DNA from: Clostridia bacterium
GTDB lineage: Bacteria > Bacillota > Clostridia > Christensenellales > Aristaeellaceae
Assembly: GCA_017395065.1 (NCBI GenBank)
Contig: JAFPWH010000005.1
Coordinates: 1 to 64,000, forward strand
Direction of reading: 5' to 3'
Length of the DNA stretch: 64,000 nt
The translations under genes were made by a program, and so were the position numbers. Numbering within the stretch: position 1 is the stretch's first letter; each line of letters begins with the position of its first letter. This document shows, piece by piece, positions 25,749-32,645 of this stretch. Under the pieces are notes generated by a model. The model was not told the DNA's origin, searched no databases, and saw only the letters and a list, made by a program, of their open reading frames with translations.

Positions 25749-25788
25749 ACAGGCACGGAAGCCTCGCGGCCGCCGTGCCTGTTTTTTT
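25749..25788. terminator. Bidirectional terminator between tatD and the TIR gene
   Basis: ACAGGCACGG (25749-25758) and CCGTGCCTGT (25773-25782) form a perfect 10-bp stem flanked by A-run and T-run, so it can stop both converging transcripts. Confidence 0.9.
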
Positions 25789-25817
25789 GTCTTCGATCGG
25801 TATTCGGTAATGCTTGC

Positions 25818-28082
25818 TCAGTTGACGGCGGAGCCGGCCAGGTAGGTGTCCACCAGGATCGCGGGCCTTACGCAGCGGTCGTCCTGTGTCTGCTCGGTGG
25901 CGTCTTTTTGCAGCGTCACGCGGACGGCGGTGCCGTCGTTTTTGACGTAGTACAGACTGTATCCTTCCGAGCGCAGCCACCAGGACGCCATGCCCGCGGC
26001 GTCGACCGAGGCGCCCTTGTATTTGGCGTAACCTGTCGCGCTGCACGCAAGCGTTCCCAGCGTCTTTTTGTATTTGCCGATTTCGGAGCTGCTGAGCAGG
26101 TAGACCTTGTCTTCGACCGTATAGGAATAGCTGGTGTTCGTTTCGACATTGATGCCGGTTTTGCGAATCACGCCGCCCGGAACGTCTTCAAAGGCGTAGC
26201 GGTAAAATTCGTCGTTCAGCCATATCCTGACGGAGCTCGTCGCCCAGTTCGCCGTGAACTGCTCTGTGCCGTAGGGCTTTGCGTCGAGCGCGTATTCGCT
26301 GATCAGAAGCGCCGTCCCGTCCGCGAATCGGTCGAGTATGATCCAGCTGATGGGCTCCGCGCCCTCGGTGTTCTTGACCCGGTCGTACAGGTTGATCACG
26401 CCGGTCGGGTATTGGCTCGCGCTGCCCGTACCGCCGCCCCATTCCACGTTTTTGGTGTCGAGTTCGAAGGAGACGCTGGAATAGAGCTCTCTTTTTCCGC
26501 TGTCTTTGGGATAGATCCCGAGCTCCACGCGCCCGCCGATCTCCCAGTCATCGAGGGTCTTAAGGATGTTTTCGTTCTCCGACGCGATGGTCGAAGCGTC
26601 CTTGTAGCCGGAAATGCTTTCGTAGAGGAAGTAGGCCTGAAGGTATCTGCCCTCCTGCAGGTATTTCCCCGCCGCGCGGTAATCGCATTCCTTGACCATT
26701 TCGCGGCTGTCTTTGAAGTCCTCGAGCTTTACGAACTGATCCCTCGCGTCAGTGTACGAGCCATCGTCCATCATTCGCAAGGCCTTTTTGTAGTCCCGGC
26801 CGGGTTTTATGTATTGCACGTAACAGATGGGCGCCGCGATGAGCGCGGCCACGATCAAAAGCGAGATCAGTATGGTTCTGGCTTCGTACCATTTGTTTGC
26901 CCTTTCCTGTTTGATCTGGTTTTTATGGATACGAATCATCGCCGTGCATTGTTCGGCGCGCGCCGGGGCGTCCCCGTATTCGCCAAGCGCCTTGAAAGCC
27001 TTGGCGGCCTTCTCGTACAAGCCCTCGTTTACGAGCTTTTCCGCTTCCCGGTAGTCGATGTTCTTCTTTGCGTCTTCGCAGGCGGAAAGCATCTGTTCGC
27101 TGTCCCTGTAGCCGGGTATTTTCGTAAACTCCGCCTTCGCGGCGTCCAGCTCCACCTTGGTCTTAGCGTCCATGTAGAGCTTGCGTCCGCGCTCGTAGAT
27201 CTCGTTTTGCTCGGCGTCGAAGCGATTCTCTTTCGCCTTGGCGAGGAAGGCTTCATAGATCTGTTTCTGGCTTTGCGTGGCGTGCTCCGTCGCGCTTTGC
27301 CACTCCGGCTCGGTTTCGAACACCTTCTTGCTGCCCGTCAGTTCGTTCTCGTTTCTGAAATTCATTTTCGCGAGAAGCTTGAGCACATAGGCGGGCGCGT
27401 AGTCCGGATGCTGCTTTATGATGCTGTCCGCGAGCAACCCGGCCTTGAAGTACATGCCGTCCTCCAGCTTTTCGCGCGCCGCCAGCATGAGGTTTGCAAT
27501 GCCCGCCGCTTCTTTCGGTGAAGCGGTCCCGGGCGCTTTCGCGGGTTCGGATGCGATTGCAGGTTCAGATGTCTTCGCCGGTTCAGGTACCTTTGCAGTT
27601 TCGGGCGCGCCCGCAGCTTCGGTGGGTTTGGGCGCCGCCGCTTCTTTTTCGGCGGCCGGCGCTTCTTGCGCCTGCTCCTCGGCTTCGCCCATGCTGCTTT
27701 CGGTGCTCTCTTTGAGCGCGGCCCGGACTTCGCTTAAGAGCGTGCGCATATAGCCCACTTTTCCCGCGTCGACGTATTTTTGCTGCCTGAATTCCTGCGG
27801 AAGCTCTTCCGGATAGAGGTAGCGGCAGACCATGATCAACTCGCCGCCCGCGCCCGCAAAGCCCTTCCAGCGCGAAAGCAGCCCGTCCGTGCGAAAAACT
27901 TCGCGGCCCGCGGCGAGGGCGAGCATTACGCGCGCTTCGTCTAAACCGGGCGCGTCTTCGCTCAGCACGCGCAGCCCTTCGGCCTCGAGCCCTTTCTTGA
28001 TTTCCGCCGCAAGCGCCGCTTCGGGCGCGCTCAGCCCGTATTCGTCCTTGCCCCGAAAGCTGATGATCACATCGTATTTCAT
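25818..28082 (-). CDS. TIR-like domain, membrane helix and extracytoplasmic DUF6273 domain protein
   Basis: 754 residues. Residues 1-125 resemble a bacterial TIR domain (KYDVIISFRGKDE, LRVLSED, PEELPQEFRQQ). A Pro/Ala/Glu linker runs to about 190, then a helical region of TPR-like type to 395. A membrane helix lies at about 403-424, two more short repeats (DARDQF..., LQAYFLYESISGYKDAS) follow, and a C-terminal DUF6273 domain starts near 515 (VELGIYP ... SWIILD ... MASWWLRS). At the position where NADase TIR domains have the catalytic Glu (xEW), this protein reads SRW (70-72), so it may be catalytically inactive. Role unknown; sensing across the membrane is a guess. Confidence 0.75.
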   Translation of the reverse strand: MKYDVIISFRGKDEYGLSAPEAALAAEIKKGLEAEGLRVLSEDAPGLDEARVMLALAAGREVFRTDGLLSRWKGFAGAGGELIMVCRYLYPEELPQEFRQQKYVDAGKVGYMRTLLSEVRAALKESTESSMGEAEEQAQEAPAAEKEAAAPKPTEAAGAPETAKVPEPAKTSEPAIASEPAKAPGTASPKEAAGIANLMLAAREKLEDGMYFKAGLLADSIIKQHPDYAPAYVLKLLAKMNFRNENELTGSKKVFETEPEWQSATEHATQSQKQIYEAFLAKAKENRFDAEQNEIYERGRKLYMDAKTKVELDAAKAEFTKIPGYRDSEQMLSACEDAKKNIDYREAEKLVNEGLYEKAAKAFKALGEYGDAPARAEQCTAMIRIHKNQIKQERANKWYEARTILISLLIVAALIAAPICYVQYIKPGRDYKKALRMMDDGSYTDARDQFVKLEDFKDSREMVKECDYRAAGKYLQEGRYLQAYFLYESISGYKDASTIASENENILKTLDDWEIGGRVELGIYPKDSGKRELYSSVSFELDTKNVEWGGGTGSASQYPTGVINLYDRVKNTEGAEPISWIILDRFADGTALLISEYALDAKPYGTEQFTANWATSSVRIWLNDEFYRYAFEDVPGGVIRKTGINVETNTSYSYTVEDKVYLLSSSEIGKYKKTLGTLACSATGYAKYKGASVDAAGMASWWLRSEGYSLYYVKNDGTAVRVTLQKDATEQTQDDRCVRPAILVDTYLAGSAVN

Positions 28083-28110
28083 AATCTCTCCAAAGCTGTT
28101 TGATAAAGCG

Positions 28111-28139
28111 ATTATAACACCCTTTCAACAAAAATGCAA
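28111..28139 (-). promoter_or_regulatory. Promoter of the TIR-DUF6273 gene
   Basis: On the minus strand TTGCAT, 17 bp, TATAAT. The -35 box lies inside the left arm of the terminator hairpin of the upstream oxidoreductase gene. Confidence 0.6.
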
Positions 28140-28166
28140 GGGCTGCGCGGCAGTCCCTGCATTTTT
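28130..28166 (-). terminator. Terminator of the Gfo/Idh/MocA gene
   Basis: AAAAATGCAAGGG and CCCTGCATTTTT form a stem of 12 bp with one bulge, ending in TTTTT on the minus strand. Confidence 0.7.
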
Positions 28167-28184
28167 GCCTGTGCGGCGCGGCGT

Positions 28185-29153
28185 TTACGGGATTTCGACC
28201 CGCCTGCCCTCGCGCTCGGCCTCGTAGGCTTTTTCCATCATGAGCGTGAGCGTGCGGGCCTCTTTTGTTCCGAAGCGGACCGGCGCGCCGTAGAGCACGC
28301 TGTCGGTAAACTGTCTCAGGGGCGAAGGCATATCTTCCGGCAGCTCGGGTTCGATCCAGCCCTCGGCGTCGTTCGTCCTGACGCGAAGACGTTTGTCTTC
28401 TCTCAGGATCACGCCCTTTGTGCCGTACACCTCACAGATCTGCGGCGTAAAGGGCGCGACGAGGCTGGTCTCGACGATCGCGCTCGCGCCGTTTTCGAAC
28501 GTGAGCACGCTCACCGCGTCGTCGTCCACTTCGCGGCCGGTCACGCGCTTAAACGAGCTTACGACACTGACGGGTTTTCCCAGCATCCAGTTGGCCAGAT
28601 ACATTGGATGCGCGCCAAGGTCCATCATCGCGCCGCCGCCCGTGGTATCGGGGTCGAACCAGTAGTCCGGAAGCCAGCCCTGCAGCGCGCCCGCGTGGCA
28701 GTTGCGCGTGCGAAACAGCGTGATTTTGCCCAGCATGCCGCTTTCTATGGCCTGCTTTATGTACAAATTCTGCGCAAAGCACCTGTGCGGGAAGGAGATC
28801 GTGAAGACGACGCCGTTTCCGTTTATCGCCCGGATCACCTCGTCGCAGTCGGCGGCCGTAAGGCACATCACCTTTTCGGTGAAAATGTGCTTTTTGCGGG
28901 CGGCCGCCTTCAGCATGAGCTCTTTGTGCATCGAGGTCGCGCTCGTCACACACACGGCGTCGAAATCGCCCTTTTCGAGCATTTCGTCGTAGCTTTCGAA
29001 GAACGCGGCACCGATCTGAGCGGCCCAGGCGCTGCCGCGCCGAACGTCGTCGTCCCAGACCGCCGTGACGCACGAATCCGGCTGGGCGTTGAAATCGCGC
29101 GCGTATCCTTCGGCGTGTACGTGCCATTTACCGGCCATTGCAACTTTAAGCAT
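28185..29153 (-). CDS. Gfo/Idh/MocA-family NAD(P)-dependent oxidoreductase
   Basis: 322 residues from the ATG at 29153, chosen because GGGAGGAAA lies 6-13 bp upstream; an ATG 15 bp further upstream lacks a site. N-terminal Rossmann fold (KVAMAGKWHVHAEGY), the conserved lysine region HIFTEKVM, and the C-terminal dimer/substrate domain (GGGAMMDLGAHPMYLANWMLG). The family oxidises or reduces sugars and related polyols; the exact substrate cannot be predicted. It is downstream of the EF-G-like gene but separated from it by a terminator. Confidence 0.9.
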   Translation of the reverse strand: MLKVAMAGKWHVHAEGYARDFNAQPDSCVTAVWDDDVRRGSAWAAQIGAAFFESYDEMLEKGDFDAVCVTSATSMHKELMLKAAARKKHIFTEKVMCLTAADCDEVIRAINGNGVVFTISFPHRCFAQNLYIKQAIESGMLGKITLFRTRNCHAGALQGWLPDYWFDPDTTGGGAMMDLGAHPMYLANWMLGKPVSVVSSFKRVTGREVDDDAVSVLTFENGASAIVETSLVAPFTPQICEVYGTKGVILREDKRLRVRTNDAEGWIEPELPEDMPSPLRQFTDSVLYGAPVRFGTKEARTLTLMMEKAYEAEREGRRVEIP

Positions 29154-29174
29154 GAAATTTCCTCCCAAAAATCC

Positions 29175-29204
29175 AAAAGAGGCACCCGGGCGGATGCCTC
29201 TTTT
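29175..29204 (-). terminator. Terminator of the EF-G-like gene
   Basis: AAAAGAGGCA and TGCCTCTTTT form a perfect 10-bp stem with a 10-nt loop, located between the EF-G-like stop and the next gene. Confidence 0.85.
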
Positions 29205-29214
29205 TTCGTTGTGA

Positions 29215-31299
29215 TTATTCTTCCTCGTCTTCGTCCTTCTTGGCGCTTTCGACGATCTTCTTGGCGTTCTGGGCGGGAACTTCCTGATAGTTCACGAACT
29301 CCATCGAGAAGGAGCCTCTGCCCTGGGTCATGCTGCGAAGGTCGGTGGCGTACTTGAACATTTCGCTCTGGGGCACCAGCGCCTCGAGCTGTACCTCGCC
29401 GTCCTCCAGCGTCTTCTGATCGCTGATCGTGCCGCGGCGCTTGCTCATGTCGCCCATGATGGTGCCGACGTATTCGTTGGGCACGGTGATGAGCGCGCGG
29501 TACACGGGCTCAAGCAGGTAGGGGGACGCCTGATCCAGCTGTTTGAAGGCCAGACGCGCGGCGGTCTTGAACGCCATTTCGGAGGAGTCTACGGGGTGGT
29601 AGCTGCCGTCGTGGAGCTTGGCGGTAAGGCCGACCACCGGGAAGCCGGCGAGCACGCCCTTCTTGATGTTGTCGCGCAGGCCCTTTTCGACCGCGGGGAT
29701 GAAGTTCCTGGGCACGACGCCGCCCACGACCGCGTCTTCGAATACGAAGTCGGGATTGGTGGGATCGTCGTTGGGACGGAACTCGATGACGACGTCGCCG
29801 AACTGGCCGTGTCCGCCGGACTGCTTCTTGTGGCGGCCGCGCACGTCGATCTTTTTCTTGATGGACTCGCGGTAGGGGATCTTGGGATCCTGCAGTATGC
29901 AGTCCACGCCGAACTTGCTGGCAAGCTTCTTGGTGACCACGTCGATGTGGGTCTCGCCCAGGCCGTTGATCAGGGTCTCGGTCGTCTCCACTTCCTTGGT
30001 CAGGGTGATGGTGGGATCTTCCTCCATCAGGCGGTTAAGGCCGGTGAAGATCTTGTCTTCCTCGCCCGCCTTCTTGGCGTAGACGGCCATGGAGATGCAG
30101 GGAGCCGGGAATTCGATCTCGGGGTACTTGATGGGCTTGGCCTGATCGCACAGGGTGTTGCCCGTCGATACGCTGACCAGCTTGGCCAGGGCCACGATGT
30201 CGCCCGCCACGCCCTTTTGGATGGCGTTGGTCTTTTTGCCCAGCATGTAGTAGATCGTGCCGGGTTTCTCGGTCTTTTCGGCGTTGGCGTTGTACAGCGT
30301 CATGTCGCCGGTCAGAACGCCGGAATTGATCTTGAGGAGGCTGAGCTTACCCACGAACGGGTCGGCCAGGGTCTTAAAGACCTGCGCGGAGAAGGGCTGG
30401 TCTTCGGAGACCGTGCGCTCTTCGCTTTCGCCGGTCTTGGGGTTCACGCCCTTGAGCACCCTGTCCGCGGGGGCGGGCAGCAGGTCCACGATGTTGTCCA
30501 GCAGCTTTGCAAGACCCACGCGGGTCAGCGAGTCGCAGCACACGACCGGCACTACGCTGCCGTCCACGATGCCCTTGCGAAGGCCCAGCATCGTATCTTC
30601 GGTGGAGAGCTCCATTTCCTCGAAGTACTTCTCCATCAGTTCCTCGTCCGCGCCGGCGGCCGCTTCCATGATGGCTTCGCGGCAGCTTTCGACCTCGTCC
30701 TTGAGGGCTGCGGGGATCGGGATCTCCTTGAGGGTCTTGCCCTCGCCGGAGAAGGCCTTGTTCTCGAGCACGCAGACCACGCCGGTGAACTGGCCGTTTT
30801 CGACGATCGGGACCTCGATGGGCGCGATGTGGGTGCCGTACTTGTCGGTGATGGTCTTGAGCGCCTTTTCGAAGTTGGCGTTCTCACGGGACATGTTGTT
30901 GATGACGATCATGCGGGAGGTGTGGTGCTTGTCGCACTGCGTCCACGCCTTTTCGGCGCCTACGTCCAGGCCGCCCACGGCGCCCACGGTGATCAGCGCG
31001 CCTTCGCAGGCGGTCAGCGGGCCCATCATTTCGCCGGCGAAGTCAAAAAAGCCTGGCACGTCCACGAGGTTGATTTTTGTATCTTTATACTCACAGGGAG
31101 CAAGCGCGGCAGAGATGGAAATTTGTCTGCGCACCTCTTCGGGGTCGTAGTCTGTGGTGGCGGTACCGTTTTCCACCTTGCCCTGGCGGTCTATGGCTCC
31201 GGTTGTGTAAAGCAGCGCTTCGACGAGGGTGGTCTTGCCCTCGCCGCCGTGCCCAAGTACGGCGACATTGCGGATATTCCTGGCGTTGTAGTCCTTCAT
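29215..31299 (-). CDS. Elongation factor G-like GTPase (EF-G2 type)
   Basis: 694 residues with all five EF-G domains. The P-loop is GHGGEGKTT (16-24) rather than the AHIDAGKTT of canonical EF-G, G3 is DVPGF (from 80), and the G4 region reads INNMSREN instead of NKxD. Domain IV has GGHGQFGDVVIEF, and the C-terminus ends in an acidic Lys/Glu/Asp tail. These features mark the EF-G-like branch found next to canonical EF-G in many Clostridia and Actinobacteria; its role in translocation, recycling or tolerance is not settled. It is a single-gene unit with its own promoter. Confidence 0.9.
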   Translation of the reverse strand: MKDYNARNIRNVAVLGHGGEGKTTLVEALLYTTGAIDRQGKVENGTATTDYDPEEVRRQISISAALAPCEYKDTKINLVDVPGFFDFAGEMMGPLTACEGALITVGAVGGLDVGAEKAWTQCDKHHTSRMIVINNMSRENANFEKALKTITDKYGTHIAPIEVPIVENGQFTGVVCVLENKAFSGEGKTLKEIPIPAALKDEVESCREAIMEAAAGADEELMEKYFEEMELSTEDTMLGLRKGIVDGSVVPVVCCDSLTRVGLAKLLDNIVDLLPAPADRVLKGVNPKTGESEERTVSEDQPFSAQVFKTLADPFVGKLSLLKINSGVLTGDMTLYNANAEKTEKPGTIYYMLGKKTNAIQKGVAGDIVALAKLVSVSTGNTLCDQAKPIKYPEIEFPAPCISMAVYAKKAGEEDKIFTGLNRLMEEDPTITLTKEVETTETLINGLGETHIDVVTKKLASKFGVDCILQDPKIPYRESIKKKIDVRGRHKKQSGGHGQFGDVVIEFRPNDDPTNPDFVFEDAVVGGVVPRNFIPAVEKGLRDNIKKGVLAGFPVVGLTAKLHDGSYHPVDSSEMAFKTAARLAFKQLDQASPYLLEPVYRALITVPNEYVGTIMGDMSKRRGTISDQKTLEDGEVQLEALVPQSEMFKYATDLRSMTQGRGSFSMEFVNYQEVPAQNAKKIVESAKKDEDEEE

Positions 31300-31353
31300 T
31301 TGCTTCTCCCCTTGTTATTATACTATTGATATGTGCACAACATACTGCATTTT

Positions 31354-31381
31354 ATTATACCACAAAACAAACAGAATGCAA
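31354..31381 (-). promoter_or_regulatory. Promoter of the EF-G-like gene
   Basis: On the minus strand TTGCAT, 16 bp, TATAAT, about 55 bp before the start codon; GGGGAG is the ribosome-binding site. Confidence 0.55.
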
Positions 31382-31401
31382 GTAATTTTTCGTGTATTTC
31401 A

Positions 31402-32577
31402 CTATTTCAGGCTGGAATATTTGCTGGAAACCCACGCGGTATAGCCGTTGTAGTCCACCTTGAACCAGGGAACATTCCTGTCGTCGGTCTCGATCTCCCC
31501 GAGGAAGGTGAGCTTCGCGCCCTTTTTGAGCTGGGCGACGGTGTAATCGTTGAGCGAGGGGCCGCCCCTTACGTTCAGGCTCGCCGTGGTCTCGACGGTC
31601 CCTTTGGGCGCCGTCTTGGGAATCACCGCGTCCAATACGGCGTTCCTGGCGTATTTGGAGCTTACCCAGCCGTAGCCCACGCTCGTCTTTACGTAGTGCC
31701 ACGCGACGCCGCGCTCGTCGAAGCAGGTCCTGCCGTCGTAGGGCACGCTCGCGCCTTTGCTGAGCACGGTCACGATGGAGGCCTTGGTGTTGTAGTTCGT
31801 CCGAACGTTTACCTTGCCGGTGATGTTGATCGTAAGCGCGCCGCTCGGAGTACTGCTCTTTGCGGAGGAGGAAGAGCCGCCGCCGCTGCTGCCGGAGCCG
31901 GTCGTCGTCGTCACGGTGTTGAGCTTGAAGTGGCTTAAGTTCAGCGCGTACTCGCCGTTTGGCAGTACGTCCAGTACCGCCGCGCTGTACCAGCCCTTAA
32001 AGGGCAATTGCTCCATGCGGAAGGTGATGCCGTAAGCCGAAAAGCGATTGCCCATCGCCTTAAGATAGTCCTGTCCGCTGTAGTTGGAGTAGTCTGCGGT
32101 GTAGAGCATGTACGTCTGCGAATCCACAGGATCGCTGCCGGCGTAGAGCGCTACGCCGCTGGACCAGCCGGGATCGTACATGAAGGCGTGGAAATTGATG
32201 GTGTTGTACTTAAAGCTCACGACGTACCACATCGAGTACACGTTCTCCGCGCCCGCGACGTGCGTCTCCACGTACAGCAGGTTTTCGCCGCCGTACACGA
32301 AGGGGAAGAGCTTGAGCTGGGTCTCGGGCTGCCCGGCCGTCGTATCGAAGGAGAGGATCTGGAAATGGCTCTGGACCACGTTGTTCCTCGAGACGTTCAG
32401 CGTGACATAGCCGGCCTGCCAGTCGTTGGAGACGGTCAGCTCGATCTGTTCCTTGACGCCGTCCTTGTCGAAGTCGTAATTGAGCACGTTGCCGCTTACG
32501 CTGTAGTCCGGCTTCTCTGCAAGCGCGAGGCCCGCGCACAGAAGCAAAGCCAATGCGAGAAGAATCGCCCTTTTCAT
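31402..32577 (-). CDS. Secreted protein with two bacterial SH3 domains
   Basis: 391 residues from the ATG at 32577, which is best spaced from GGGTGAT; an ATG 9 bp upstream is too close. A signal peptide covers about 1-20 (AILLALALLLCAGLALA). A beta-rich N-terminal domain opens with an EF-hand-like DFDKDGVKEQ loop, a Gly/Ser linker follows near 240, and two SH3b domains follow (GKVNVRTNYNTKASIV, SLNVRGGPSLND). It probably binds the cell wall; the first domain is not recognised. It is close to the next lyase-like gene but has its own promoter. Confidence 0.8.
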   Translation of the reverse strand: MKRAILLALALLLCAGLALAEKPDYSVSGNVLNYDFDKDGVKEQIELTVSNDWQAGYVTLNVSRNNVVQSHFQILSFDTTAGQPETQLKLFPFVYGGENLLYVETHVAGAENVYSMWYVVSFKYNTINFHAFMYDPGWSSGVALYAGSDPVDSQTYMLYTADYSNYSGQDYLKAMGNRFSAYGITFRMEQLPFKGWYSAAVLDVLPNGEYALNLSHFKLNTVTTTTGSGSSGGGSSSSAKSSTPSGALTINITGKVNVRTNYNTKASIVTVLSKGASVPYDGRTCFDERGVAWHYVKTSVGYGWVSSKYARNAVLDAVIPKTAPKGTVETTASLNVRGGPSLNDYTVAQLKKGAKLTFLGEIETDDRNVPWFKVDYNGYTAWVSSKYSSLK

Positions 32578-32611
32578 TAAGATCACCCTTTCGCAATATT
32601 TTGATGTCTCA

Positions 32612-32640
32612 ATTGTACACTACCACACCTGTTCTGTCAA
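32612..32640 (-). promoter_or_regulatory. Sigma-A promoter of the SH3 protein gene
   Basis: On the minus strand TTGACA, 17 bp, TACAAT, starting immediately after the stop codon of the upstream gene. Confidence 0.7.
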
Positions 32641-32645
32641 GCGCG

